This document shows positions 37,124 to 50,513 of a stretch of 64,000 nucleotides of DNA, piece by piece. The notes beneath the pieces are model-generated. The model saw only the letters and a list, made by a program, of their open reading frames with translations. It was not told the DNA's origin and searched no databases. The stretch covers positions 496,001 through 560,000 of the forward strand of contig CAWEBQ010000002.1 of assembly GCA_963807385.1 (NCBI GenBank), in the 5' to 3' direction. Source of the DNA: JBDTSW01 sp963807385. Its GTDB lineage: Bacteria; Actinomycetota; Thermoleophilia; Solirubrobacterales; 70-9. The position numbers and the translations under genes are program-made. How positions within the stretch are numbered: the first letter of the stretch is position 1; every line of letters starts with the position of its first letter.

Positions 37124-37222
37124 GAGGAAGGTCACCGAGGCTAGCAATCGCTAACACTTTGCTCAGCGCCTGGTGACGCCCGACACGAGGCATCGCGCCT
37201 GCCTCGCTTCCGGACCGGCCCA

Positions 37223-37228
37223 TAGCAT
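37223..37228 (+). promoter_or_regulatory. -10 element (TAGCAT) of tyrS, leaderless type
   Basis: TAGCAT ends 6 nt before the tyrS ATG at 37235. No T-box or other leader structure fits upstream. Confidence 0.5.
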
Positions 37229-37234
37229 GGTGCC

Positions 37235-38413
37235 ATGACCCTCGTTGACGGCGACGCAGCCGCAAACGCGCTTCTGGTCGGCGCGGTGGAGGCCCTGCCC
37301 GAGGGCCGGCTCGCCGAGCAGCTCGGAGAGGGCCGCCCGCTGCGGGTGAAGCTGGGAATCGACCCGACCGCGCCCGACATCCACCTCGGCCACTGCGTGC
37401 AGCTCCAGAAGCTGCGCGCCTTCCAGGACGCGGGCCATCAGGCGGTGCTGATCATCGGCGACATCACCGCACGGGTGGGAGATCCCAGCGGGCGCTCCTC
37501 GGAGCGCCCGGTCCTGACGAGCGAGCAGATCGAGCAGAACGCCAAGACCTTTCAGGAGCAGGCGTTCAAGGTGCTCGACCGCGAGCGCACGGACGTTCGG
37601 TTCAACGGGGAGTGGCTGGCGATGTCGAGTGAGGAGCTCTTTGGCCTCATGCGGCGCTTCACGGTCGCCCGCCTGCTCGAACGCGACGACTTCACGAAGC
37701 GCATGGCCGCCGCAGAGCCCATCTCGGGCCTGGAGCTGCTCTACCCGGTGCTTCAGGGCTACGACTCGGTCGCGGTCGGGTCCGACGTCGAGCTGGGGGG
37801 CACCGACCAGAAGTTCAACCTCCTGTTCGGCCGTGACGTTCAGCAGTCGTTCGGCGAGCCGGCGCAGTCGGTCGTGACCATGCCGATCCTCCCCGGCACC
37901 GACGGCGTGCGGCGGATGTCGAAGTCGCTCGGCAACTACGTCGGCGTCACCGACCCGCCGGAGGAGATGTTCGGGAAGCTGATGAGCGTTCCGGACAGCG
38001 CGATGGACCAGTACTACCTGCTGCTGCTCGGCGAGGCCCTCGACCGGAGCCGCCCCGCGGTGGAGGCCAAGCGCGAGCTGGGGCGCAGGCTCGTGGACCG
38101 CTTCCACGGCGACGGGGCGGGCGCCGGCGCCGAGGCTCACTTCGACCAGGTGCACGTGCGCGGTGAGGCGCCAGACGACATGCCACAGTCAGCGCTCCGG
38201 CCCGGCGCCGACGGCCTGGTCCATATGCCCGCGCTGATCGCCGACGCCTTCGGGGTCTCCCGGGGGGAGGCCCGGCGGCTCATGGCCCAGGGGGGCGTGA
38301 AGCTCGACGGTCAGGCGCTCGCGGCCGCTACCCTGGACATCCAGGCGACCGAGCTCGCGGGACGCATCCTCCAGGTGGGCAAGCGCCGTTTTGCACGCCT
38401 GGTCGACGCCTAG
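37235..38413 (+). CDS. tyrS: Tyrosyl-tRNA synthetase
   Basis: This 392-aa class I synthetase has a HIGH variant HLGH at 50-53, a KMSKS variant RMSKS at 227-231, GSDVELGGTDQKFN for tyrosine/ATP binding and a C-terminal S4 RNA-binding domain (GVSRGEARRLMAQGGVKLDGQ). It resembles the TyrZ-like bacterial subgroup. The -35 box of the rRNA promoter lies within its last codons. Confidence 0.96.
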   Translation: MTLVDGDAAANALLVGAVEALPEGRLAEQLGEGRPLRVKLGIDPTAPDIHLGHCVQLQKLRAFQDAGHQAVLIIGDITARVGDPSGRSSERPVLTSEQIEQNAKTFQEQAFKVLDRERTDVRFNGEWLAMSSEELFGLMRRFTVARLLERDDFTKRMAAAEPISGLELLYPVLQGYDSVAVGSDVELGGTDQKFNLLFGRDVQQSFGEPAQSVVTMPILPGTDGVRRMSKSLGNYVGVTDPPEEMFGKLMSVPDSAMDQYYLLLLGEALDRSRPAVEAKRELGRRLVDRFHGDGAGAGAEAHFDQVHVRGEAPDDMPQSALRPGADGLVHMPALIADAFGVSRGEARRLMAQGGVKLDGQALAAATLDIQATELAGRILQVGKRRFARLVDA

Positions 38414-38420
38414 CTATACT
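38391..38420 (+). promoter_or_regulatory. rrn operon promoter
   Basis: TTGCAC (38391-38396) and TATACT (38415-38420) are separated by 18 bp, the best sigma-70-type promoter in the window. It overlaps the 3' end of tyrS. Confidence 0.7.
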
Positions 38421-38698
38421 TGTTGGTCGCCTTCGAGGCGGACCGAGCCTGGAGAGGAAGCCCTTCTCCTCGCTCGTCGCGGTCTTTGAAAACTGAGCAG
38501 CGCGTAGGCCACGACCGCCAGCGGTCGTGGCCAACGACAGGTCCGACCCACTTCCGGCGCCTTCTTTGCGGCCGGCGGTGGGCGAAGTACCTCGTCATGT
38601 CGCTCGCCATCCTGTGTACTTGGCGAGCAAAGCAAGTCAGGCATGACAGCTCTCCGGTCACCCACACGTTGAGTGGCCGACCGTGACTTTTGTCACTT
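38421..38698 (+). other. rRNA leader with antitermination-like motif and processing-stem arm
   Basis: The 278-nt leader has no gene. It contains GGTCTTTGAAAACTGAGCAG (about 38482-38501), a boxA-like motif of the type seen in Gram-positive rrn leaders. The segment at about 38479-38503 is complementary to 40359-40386 behind 16S, with one clear mismatch, forming the pre-16S processing stem. A local perfect hairpin CCACGACCGC-CA-GCGGTCGTGG follows. Confidence 0.65.
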
Positions 38699-40246
<1,548 letters not shown>

Positions 40247-40499
40247 TAGGGAGAAATGCAATGGGAGCGCCCATACCGGGCGCCCCCGCGAGCATTCCTA
40301 GATGTCGACCGGACCTGATCGAAGCGGCGCTCGAGCCTCGTGCTCGTGCCGGCGCTTCGCACGCTGCTCAGTTTTGAGAGACCGCTCGCGGGACAACCCC
40401 GCGTGCCGGCCTCGGCGGAGCTTGAAAACTGCACAAAGGCCAATAACAAGGTATCGCCCCACTCCGCATTCCAGTAGTACGGGATGTGGGTGGAGCTCA
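40247..40499 (+). other. 16S-23S spacer without tRNA
   Basis: No tRNA-Ile or tRNA-Ala cloverleaf is visible in the 253-nt spacer. It holds the distal arm of the 16S processing stem (about 40359-40386) and a second boxA-like motif CTTGAAAACTGCAC. It also holds the proximal arm of the 23S stem (about 40414-40456), complementary to sequence after 23S at about 43502-43545. Confidence 0.7.
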
Positions 40500-43501
<3,002 letters not shown>

Positions 43502-43563
43502 ATACTTTGTTCTTGGCCGGCGTGCAGTTTTCAAGCTCGCCGAGGCTGGCGGTCTCTCACCAA

Positions 43564-43681
43564 TTTGGTGGCGAATAGCGAGAGGGAAACACCTCTTCCC
43601 ATTCCGAACAGAGCCGTTAAGCCTTTCAGCGCCGATGGTACTTGGGGGGCAACCCCCTGGGAGAGTAGGTCGCCGCCAGTT
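43564..43681 (+). rRNA. rrf: 5S ribosomal RNA
   Basis: The roughly 117-nt gene has helix I arms TTGGTGGCGA/TCGCCGCCAG, loop A CCCATTCCGAACAGAG and GCGCCGATGGTACTTGGGGG. It sits 62 nt after 23S and 5 nt before the terminator. Confidence 0.95.
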
Positions 43682-43686
43682 CTTTA

Positions 43687-43716
43687 GAAAGAGCCGCCCC
43701 TCGGGGCGGCTCTTTC
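43687..43716 (+). terminator. rrn intrinsic terminator
   Basis: The stem GAAAGAGCCGCCCC / GGGGCGGCTCTTTC (14 bp, 2-nt loop) is followed by a short T-rich stretch directly after 5S. Confidence 0.88.
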
Positions 43717-43740
43717 TCGTTCTACGACCCGGGCATCAGG

Positions 43741-43746
43741 TATAGA
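43741..43746 (+). promoter_or_regulatory. -10 element (TATAGA) of the lysyl-oxidase-like gene
   Basis: TATAGA ends 7 nt before GTG 43754, with no ribosome-binding site. This is the leaderless geometry again. Confidence 0.5.
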
Positions 43747-43753
43747 TATCGTT

Positions 43754-44677
43754 GTGAGCAGGGGCTCCAGCAGGCTGGCAGCCGTCGTCGCCACCGGCGT
43801 CACCGCTATCGGCATCGCGCTGACCGGTGCCGCGGGGGGCCAGGAGGGACCCGACGCTGCGACGGAGAAGGGGCCACGAGACGAGAACACCTGCCTCGAC
43901 CGCGTGACCGCGCGCAGGAAGCTCCGTTGCCCCGATCTGCGGATGCGCAAGCCCTTCGCGCTCAACCGCGAGGTCGTCAACGGTATCCCTGTCCTGCGGG
44001 CGGCCAACTCGATCGACAGCGTCGGCAGGGGTCCGGCGGAGTTGGTGGGCAGACGCAGCGGCTCGCGGACGATGAAGGCTAGGCAGAAGATCTATAGGCG
44101 GGGCGGGGGCCGGCTTCTGCGCAGAACAGGGGCCACCCTCTACTTCAAGTCCATCCCGGGCCAGGGGCGCTACTGGAAGTTCAAGCGGGCCGCCGCGTTC
44201 CGGCTACACCGCCTGAACAAGAACGGCAACCGGGTGGAACTGGTCGAGGTGGGCCCCAAGCAGACCTACTGCCTGCGGGACCTCCAGCATTCCCACCCGG
44301 GGCTGCCGCGCTCCCCCAACCACCGCGTGTACCCAGCGTGCAGCCAGGAGGAGGGCCAGCGGGTCGAACACATCGGTACTTCGGTCGGCTGGTCCGACGT
44401 CTACCCCAGCACCTATCACGAGAACTGGATCGAGCTGAACGACATCCCGAAGCGTGGCTGTTATGCGTTCGCACACGAGGCCGACCCTGACAACGGGATC
44501 TACGAGAGGAACGAACGCAACAACGAGTCGTCCACGGTCGTCTACCTCACGCGCAGCGGCAAGTACCTCGCCGGGCGCTGCCGCAACGTGCGCGACAAGG
44601 GGCTCCCCGCCCATCGGACCGCCGACGATACCCAGGTCTCAGACCGCGAGCCGGTGATCTGGGGCGGCATCTACTAG
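43754..44677 (+). CDS. Secreted lysyl-oxidase-fold protein lacking the copper motif
   Basis: This 307-aa protein has an N-terminal signal peptide (about residues 1-28). It shows the lysyl-oxidase domain outline: LRCPDLRMRKPFAL, NSIDSVGRGPAELVG, then GTSVGWSDVYPSTYHENWIELNDIPKRGCYAFAHEADPDNGIYERNERNN, close to the C-terminal half of the family. The copper-binding His cluster (usually WHxxxHxH) is replaced by RYWKFKRAAAFRLHRL with a single His. It is probably a non-catalytic binding protein, or uses other ligands. Cell-wall or extracellular localisation is expected. Confidence 0.78.
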   Translation: MSRGSSRLAAVVATGVTAIGIALTGAAGGQEGPDAATEKGPRDENTCLDRVTARRKLRCPDLRMRKPFALNREVVNGIPVLRAANSIDSVGRGPAELVGRRSGSRTMKARQKIYRRGGGRLLRRTGATLYFKSIPGQGRYWKFKRAAAFRLHRLNKNGNRVELVEVGPKQTYCLRDLQHSHPGLPRSPNHRVYPACSQEEGQRVEHIGTSVGWSDVYPSTYHENWIELNDIPKRGCYAFAHEADPDNGIYERNERNNESSTVVYLTRSGKYLAGRCRNVRDKGLPAHRTADDTQVSDREPVIWGGIY

Positions 44678-44683
44678 CGAGCG

Positions 44684-45007
44684 TCAGGCGGCCGAGAAGC
44701 GCGCGACGGCGCCGCGGAAGTCCGCCGGGGCGGTGGTGGGACCACAGGCGCCGCGGCGGGCCGCCGGAAGCCTCTCCCATGCCGAGCACCGGAGGGTCGG
44801 CCGGTGCTCGGCGTGCTCACGACAGGACCCGTCCGCTGAGATCGGCTGGAGACCATACGAGCCCAGGGTGGCGAGATCCATTGCGAGATCCACGCCACCG
44901 AGGAGCCGCTGGGCCATGCCGTCTGTGCGCCGGTGGAACACTGCGACGGGCAATCTAGGAACGTCCTCGGACGGACCCCAGGACCTGCAAGGAGTCTTGC
45001 ATTTCAT
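44684..45007 (-). CDS. Doubtful Cys-rich ORF in a hairpin-rich region
   Basis: This 107-codon frame starts at ATG 45007, 36 nt after the dnaE2 stop, and ends 6 nt from the convergent lysyl-oxidase-like stop. That exact fit favours a gene. Against it, third-position GC is only about 70% in the first 60 codons, versus about 90% in neighbours. The region also folds strongly (GGTGGCG/CGCCACC enclosing two ATGGATCTCGC-like repeats, and a 12-bp stem at 44781-44812). Five Cys are present. It could be a horizontally acquired protein or part of a structured RNA. I do not recognise it. Confidence 0.4.
   Translation of the reverse strand: MKCKTPCRSWGPSEDVPRLPVAVFHRRTDGMAQRLLGGVDLAMDLATLGSYGLQPISADGSCREHAEHRPTLRCSAWERLPAARRGACGPTTAPADFRGAVARFSAA
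44781..44812. other. 12-bp perfect stem-loop
   Basis: GCCGAGCACCGG and CCGGTGCTCGGC flank an 8-nt loop, with no U-tract on either strand. It lies within the doubtful ORF 44684-45007. It may be a terminator-like or structural element for transcripts from either side. Confidence 0.6.
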
Positions 45008-45043
45008 GCCTGGGAGCAGGGCCTTCGCCGACGGCGGACCCGA

Positions 45044-48000
45044 TCACCGCCGTCCGAAGCTATGCGCCCTGGGCGCCACTGCCTCAAGCTCGGCCAGGTC
45101 GGCCTCCGGCTCCTCGTCCCGCCGCAGCGGCGTCACCTCGCCGGCCTGGGCGTCCGGCGTCAGCAGCGCCTCGAGCTTGTCGGCGACCACGTTGGTCACG
45201 CCCTCGCGCCGCTCGAGCTTCCCCGCAACCCGCAGGAAGGAGGCGGTGCGGATGATCAGGCGATGGCGCTGATAGGCAGGGGGAAGGACAACCAGGTTTA
45301 TGACCCCTGCCTCGTCCTCGAGCAGCATGAAAACCACCCCTTTGGCAGTGGACGGCCGCTGCCTGGCGACCACCATCCCCGCCACCTCCACCGACGCCCC
45401 GTCGGGAGTTCGCCTCAGGTCCGAGCTGACCAGCACGCCGGCGCCAAGGTCCTGTCGCATCAGCTTCATGGGGTGGGGCCCGAGCGCCATCCCGGTCGAG
45501 GCGTAGTCCGCGACGAGTTCGTCCCAGCCCGTCAGCTCGCGCAGCGTCGGCGCCGCGGGCACCGCGAGGGGAAGGGACAACTGCCCGCCGCGCGCGCGGC
45601 CCGCCTTGGCCACTCCGACCCGCCAGAGGTCCGCCCTCCTGCTCTGCCCGATTCCCTCCAGCGCACCGGCCCACACGAGCTTCTCCAGCGCATCTCGGCT
45701 CGCCCCTGAGCGCGAGACGAGGTCGGCCAGGCGTTCATAGGGCCCGCTGCGCTCGCGCTCTGCCACGAGCTCCTCCATCTCCTCTGCGCGCGCGCCGTTC
45801 ACGTATCCGAGCCCCACCCGTATCCCCAGGTCATCCTCGACCATGCACTCGACCGCGCTTCGGTTGACGTCAGGAGCGCGAACCTCGAAGCCCCGCCGCT
45901 GAGCCTCATGCGCAAGCGAATCTGGGGGATAGAAGCCCATTGGCTGCTCGTTGAGGAGCGCACACAGGAACTCGGGCCCGTAGTGGACACGCAGCCAGGT
46001 CGATTGGTAGGCGAGGAGCCCGAAGGCGGCGGCGTGGGCCTTCGGAAAACCGAAGCCCGAAAAGCCCACGACCTGCCCGAACACGTGCTCCGCCACCTCA
46101 TCCGACGCTCCCCGCTCGATAGCCCCCGCCACGAAGCGGTCGCGATGGGCCATCAGCGCCTCCTCCGAGCGCTTGCGGCTCATCGCCCGGCGCAGGCCCT
46201 CCGCCTCGCCCGCACTGAATCCGGCCATCGCCATCGCCACCTGTATCACCTGCTCCTGGAAGACGATCGTCCCCAGGGTGTCGGAGAGGATCGGCTCGAG
46301 CGAGGGGTGCGCGTAGGGCACCTTGAAGCCGGGGTCGTCCCGAAGCGCCTTCTTGCGCCGCAGGTACGGATGGACGGCGCCGCCCTGGATCGGCCCGGGG
46401 CGCACCAGCGCCACCTGCACGGTGAGGTCATCGAGGTCCTTCGGCAGGGTGCGGGGGAGCATCTGCATCTGGGCTCGGCTCTCGATCTGAAAGACGCCGG
46501 TCGTCTCCGCCCGCTGAATCGCCTCATAGGTCTCCGCATCGTCGATCGGGATCCGCGAGAGGTCCACCCGCTCCCCACGCACCCGGGCGATCTCGTCAAC
46601 GCAGCGCTCGACCGCCGACAGCATTCCCAGCCCCAGCAGATCGATCTTCAGAAAGCCGCCGTCGGCGCACGAGTCCTTGTCCCACTGCGCGATCTGCCTG
46701 CCCTCCATCGCCGCCGGCTGCACGGGGCAGATGTCCACCAGCGGGCGAGTCGCGAGAACCATCCCTCCCGGGTGCTGGGAGGCGTGGCGTGGCAGCCCCC
46801 AGGCCTCGCGGGCGAGCCTGGCCAGCGCCTGCCATCGGCCGGAGCGGGCCCTCGCCCCGCCGATCGCAAGCTCCATGTCCTTGGCCACCGACTCGGGGCG
46901 GTCGTACATATCCACAGAGCGGGCGACCCTCTCGACCTCGCCGATCGGCAGCCCCAGGACCTTGCCGAAGTCGCGAACCGCCGATCGCGAGCGATAGCAG
47001 GCGAACGCGGCCACGAGAGCCGACCGCTCGGAGCCGTAGCGCTCGTGGATCCGCGGGATCAGCCGCTCGCGGATGTCGCGCGGGAAGTCGAGGTCGATGT
47101 CCGGTGCCTCGGAGATCTCCTCGTTCAGGAAGCGCCCGAGGAACAGCCCGTGGCGAACCGGGTCGATGTGGGAGAGGCCGGTGAGATAACAGACGATCGA
47201 GCTGACGCTCGAGCCGCGCCCGCGCCCGGGCGGAAGCTGCATCCGAACCGAGTCTCGGCCCCTGACCTCCACGGCCACCTCGCGCGCCAACTCAAGGATG
47301 TCGTGGTGCAGGAGGAAGAAGCCGGAGAGCCCCAACTTCTGAGTCAGCGCGAGCTCGTCCTCCAGGCGCCGCGCGGCCTCGCCATGCTCGCGCATCCCCT
47401 CGTAGCGATGCCCCAGGCGGGCGCGGCAAAGCTCGCCGAGCGCCCGATCGGCGCCCGGATCCTCCGAGCCGGGATAGCGGTAGCCCAGATCGCGGGTGAG
47501 GTCGAAGCGGAGGCGATCCGCGAGATGCGCCGACTGGGCGACGGCTGCAGGGTGATCCCGAAAGCGCGCCGCCATCTCGGCCGCCGGGACGAGGTGGGCG
47601 CTGCCGTTGGCACGCCGCTGCGGCTCGGTTTCCTCCAGCGACCCGCACAGCCGCACCGCCACCAGCGCGTCCTGAAGCGCAGCCCGCGACCGGCTGTGCA
47701 TGTGGACGTTTCCCGTGGCGACGCACGACACCCCCAGCCGGTCCGCGAGTCGCTCGAGCCAGCGGTTGCGGGCCCGGTCATGCCTCCAGAACGGTCGCTG
47801 CAGCTCCACCAGGAAGCGGTCCGAGCCGAACGCCGCCCTCAATCGGTCGCCCAGCGCTCGCGCTCGCTCAACCTCACCGCGTTCCCAGCGACCGGCGAGC
47901 GCGCCCTCCCGCGCGCAGCCCGAGAGGCAGACCAGCCCATCCGCCCGCTCAACGAGCGATTCGAGCCGCAGGACGGGGGGAGGGGGTCACGATCCGGGGT

Positions 48001-48315
48001 GGGCCTCCTGTCCCTGTGGGCCTCGGTTATGAGCCGGCAGAGGTTGCTATAGCCGCCCGCGTCCTCGACGAGGAGCGTCAGGTGAACCGGCCGGATGCCC
48101 CCATCGGTCACCGTCAACTCGGCTCCGGTGATCGGACGCACCCCCTGCGCGCTGCAAGCCTGCGCGAACTCCATCGAGCCCCAGATCCCGTCGTGATCGG
48201 TGAGCGCCATCGCCCCGTGCCCCTGCTCGGCGGCGGCGAGGGCGAGCTCGTCGGGCAGCGACGCGCCGTCCCCAAACGAGAAGGCTGAGTGGGCGTGTAG
48301 CTCGACGTATGTCAT
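45044..48315 (-). pseudogene. dnaE2: Error-prone DNA polymerase DnaE2 (ImuC) with homopolymer frameshift
   Basis: ATG 48315 begins the PHP domain (YVELHAHSAFSFGDGAS, ALTDHDGIWGS). At a run of six G on the plus strand (47975-47980) one base is missing, and the protein resumes in the next frame: VLRLESLVERADGLVCLSGCAREGALAGRW, GNVHMHSR, GRGSSVSSIVCYLTGLSHIDPVRHGLFLGRFLNEEISEAPDIDLDFP and FPKAHAAAFGLLAYQ. It ends with an OB-fold. Restored length is 1090 aa. DnaE2 carries out SOS mutagenic lesion bypass with ImuB. The indel in a homopolymer is probably a sequencing error, though slippage or phase variation is possible. Confidence 0.92.
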
Positions 48316-48338
48316 CGGCCGAAGCAACTCATCGCGAT

Positions 48339-48584
48339 CTATGCACGCTGCTCGAACCACCTTCCGGCCTGGGCGGGCTCGCGGAAGACGACGATGCAGC
48401 GGCCGTCTGCCAGCGCCAGCTCGAAGTAGCGTCGCTCAAGCGGCTTCGGCGTCCACCAGCGATCCTCGACGAGCCAGTCCTCGCGCACCGCATCCACCTC
48501 GATCCCGGCGACGGCCACCGGCACGCCGTCGGAGCCCGCATCCACCTCGATCGGCTCCGGCCAGTAGACGATCCGCTTACTCAT
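48339..48584 (-). CDS. DUF6504 protein of the ImuB-DnaE2 operon
   Basis: This 81-aa protein, SKRIVYWPEPIEVDAGSDGVPVAVAG...VREDWLVEDRWWTPKPLERRYFELALADGR, matches the small DUF6504 family usually found between imuB and dnaE2 in actinobacteria. Its first bases overlap the imuB end by 8 nt and it ends 23 nt before dnaE2. It is an accessory of the mutasome with unknown mechanism. Confidence 0.85.
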   Translation of the reverse strand: MSKRIVYWPEPIEVDAGSDGVPVAVAGIEVDAVREDWLVEDRWWTPKPLERRYFELALADGRCIVVFREPAQAGRWFEQRA

Positions 48585-49773
48585 AGGGCGTGAAGATCGC
48601 CCTGCGCTCGGGCACGCTCGAGGAGGGCTCGACCTCGAGCACCCGCAGTACGGCGTCGCGGCCGGCGGCGGCGCGCGCCTGACTCACCGCCTCGGCGATC
48701 CGCTGGCGCCGGTGCTCGTCCGGCGAGCTCTCGAGCGTGGGCTGGGCCGAGGCCACCGGACCCAGCTCGAGCGCCCGAAGGGTCAGCGCCGAGGCCGGGC
48801 CAGGCAGCTCTCCCAGCCGAGGGACCAGGGCCAGCCGTAGCCGGTCGCGGTCGGCGCTCGCCTCGCGCATCACGGCCTCGGCACCCCAGCTTCCGCCACC
48901 CGCCAGCCTGGCGCCCAGCCGCAGCCGGCGCAGGGTCCGACCGCGCCTCCCCCTCGCGGCGAGCACCCTGTCGATCAGCAGCACCAGCCCCCGTTCGAGC
49001 TGTCCTCCCGAGCACCCCTCGGACAGATCCAGGCGCTCGGAGATGACCTCGGGACGCGTTCGGGGGCGCAGCGGGCCCTCGATCCCCTCGGCCAGGCGCA
49101 ACGCGCGCAGACCCGCCTCGCCGAAGCGATCGGCCACGGCCGGGGGCGGTAGCGCTGCCAGCTCGCCCAGCGTCCGCACACCCAGGCGCTCCAGGGTGTC
49201 GGGCACGCTCGCCCGATCCCACTCGCCACCCAGGCGCTCGCGCAGGATCCCAACCGGCTGCGAAGCGCAGAAGGTGCGGGCCGCACCGGCGGGGACTATC
49301 ACCGGCCCCCGGCGAGCGCGGGCGGCGAGCGCGGCGGCGTGGGCGCAGAGCCGGGTGGGGCCGGCGCCAAGCCGCGCCGAGGGCCCGAGCCGCCCACGAG
49401 CGCGCGCGAGCACCCCCTCCGGGCTGCCCCAGAGCGATCGCAGCCCATCCACCTCGAAGAATGCCTCGCCCGCCCTGTCCGACTCGACCTCTGCGCCGAT
49501 CGCCTCGAGGCCGGCGAGGGCGCCATCCCAGGCCTCGGCCACCCGCTCGGAATCGGGTGCGATCAACCCCAGCGCGGGACAGCGCGCGAGCGCCTCGCCC
49601 AGACGCATCCCCTGATGAATCCCGAACGCCTCGGCCGCCCCCGAGACCGCACCAACGACCTGGGGACCGCCCAGGGCCGGCGCCAGCGCCACCGGTCTCC
49701 CCAGCATCTCCGCCCGCCCGGAGAGCGCCGCCACAAGCGCGAACCGGGGGATGAGGGCGCATCCGATGACCAT
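48577..49773 (-). CDS. imuB: Y-family polymerase-like mutasome protein ImuB
   Basis: This 398-aa Y-family DNA-polymerase homologue has IPRFALVAALSGRAEMLGRPVALAP at the N-terminus, where active polymerases carry catalytic Asp/Glu. Those acidic residues are not evident here, so it is probably non-catalytic as for known ImuB. It continues through a palm (FFEVDGLRSLWG) and HhH regions (LERLGVRTLGELAALPPPAVADRFGEAG) to the little-finger domain. It acts as the scaffold linking DnaE2 to the beta clamp. ATG 49773 lies 1 nt from a LexA box. No imuA is present. Confidence 0.88.
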   Translation of the reverse strand: MVIGCALIPRFALVAALSGRAEMLGRPVALAPALGGPQVVGAVSGAAEAFGIHQGMRLGEALARCPALGLIAPDSERVAEAWDGALAGLEAIGAEVESDRAGEAFFEVDGLRSLWGSPEGVLARARGRLGPSARLGAGPTRLCAHAAALAARARRGPVIVPAGAARTFCASQPVGILRERLGGEWDRASVPDTLERLGVRTLGELAALPPPAVADRFGEAGLRALRLAEGIEGPLRPRTRPEVISERLDLSEGCSGGQLERGLVLLIDRVLAARGRRGRTLRRLRLGARLAGGGSWGAEAVMREASADRDRLRLALVPRLGELPGPASALTLRALELGPVASAQPTLESSPDEHRRQRIAEAVSQARAAAGRDAVLRVLEVEPSSSVPERRAIFTPYE

Positions 49774-49774
49774 A

Positions 49775-49788
49775 CGAACACATGTTCG
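49775..49788. promoter_or_regulatory. LexA (SOS) box upstream of imuB
   Basis: CGAACACATGTTCG is a palindromic match to the Gram-positive/actinobacterial LexA consensus GAAC-N4-GTTC. It lies immediately before the imuB ATG and overlaps its promoter. It predicts DNA-damage induction of imuB-DUF6504-dnaE2. Confidence 0.85.
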
Positions 49789-49811
49789 CACACCCGTCAA
49801 CCCCCCAGGGG

Positions 49812-49862
49812 AGTGTCCTGCCCTACCGGCCCCCTGTACCGCCAAAGCAGGACACTTGCCGG
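49812..49862. repeat. Palindromic dispersed repeat, divergent copy 3
   Basis: GTGTCCTGCCCTACCGG ... AAGCAGGACACTTGCCGGG has the same outer arms (GTCCTG/CAGGAC) and the flanking AAGTGTCCTGC/GCAGGACACTT as copy 1, but a divergent centre. It lies between imuB and the lipoprotein gene. Confidence 0.65.
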
Positions 49863-49886
49863 GATACTTGGCGAATTCCCGCGCCC

Positions 49887-50513
49887 ATGGTCCCTGCAGC
49901 AACCTTGCTCACCCTCATCGCCCTGTTCGCAGGCGCTTGCAGCGGCGGGAACGACGATCCGGCGACCACGCCGGCGCCGCAGGAGGAGCCCGGCACGCCG
50001 TCCGAGATCACCGGCGACGCGGATCCCGCCGACGTCGAGGTCATCGACGAGTGGGCCAAGGCCCTCACCGAGGGTGACCTGGATGCGGCGGCGGCCTCCT
50101 TCGCGCTCCCCTCGATCGCCGAGAACGGGCCCACCCTCCGAATCCAGAGCCGCGCCGACGCACGCCTGTTCAACGACACGCTGCCCTGCGGAGCGGAGCT
50201 GATCGAGGCTCAGAGCGAAGGCGATTTCACGACCGCCACCTTCCGCCTCACCGAGCGCCCTGGGCCCGGCGAGTGCGGCCCTGGCGCCGGCGGCGAGGCT
50301 CAGACCGCCTTCGTGGTCGAGGACGGAAGGATCGTCGAATGGAGACGGGTGGCGAACGCGGGATCGGAACCGGCACCCGGCGAGACGGTCTGGGACCGGG
50401 GAAAACCCGGAGATCTAGGCGCGAAGTCTCAGACCCTGATACGAATGGGCCTGCATGATTGGGCTAGGAGCCCAGCAAATCTGAGAGAAGGAGTGTGTAT
50501 ATGGAAAGGCTGA
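49887..50513 (+). CDS. Lipoprotein with NTF2-like outline
   Basis: This 208-aa protein starts at ATG 49887 with a signal peptide and lipobox FAGAC (Cys about residue 17). A low-complexity acidic/Pro/Thr linker follows, then a small domain: DEWAKALTEGDLDAAAASFALPSIAENG..., a conserved Cys pair (LPCGAELI..., GPGECGPG) and a beta-rich end (TTATFRLTERPG, AFVVEDGRIVEWRRV). This resembles secreted NTF2-like domains. The last 45 residues look non-conserved and overlap the livK start by 13 nt. The function is unknown. Confidence 0.7.
   Translation: MVPAATLLTLIALFAGACSGGNDDPATTPAPQEEPGTPSEITGDADPADVEVIDEWAKALTEGDLDAAAASFALPSIAENGPTLRIQSRADARLFNDTLPCGAELIEAQSEGDFTTATFRLTERPGPGECGPGAGGEAQTAFVVEDGRIVEWRRVANAGSEPAPGETVWDRGKPGDLGAKSQTLIRMGLHDWARSPANLREGVCIWKG
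50459..50500 (+). promoter_or_regulatory. livK leader: hairpin and strong ribosome-binding site
   Basis: The perfect small hairpin TGGGCT-AGG-AGCCCA (50460-50474) is followed by GAGAAGGAG about 9 nt before ATG 50501. Unlike many genes here, livK has a canonical Shine-Dalgarno sequence. Confidence 0.5.

Noticed and set aside
40247..40499. Possible tRNA-Ile/Ala in the 16S-23S spacer
   Set aside because: No acceptor/T-loop pattern (GGTTCGAATCC-like) is present; the sequence is explained by processing-stem arms and boxA-like motifs.
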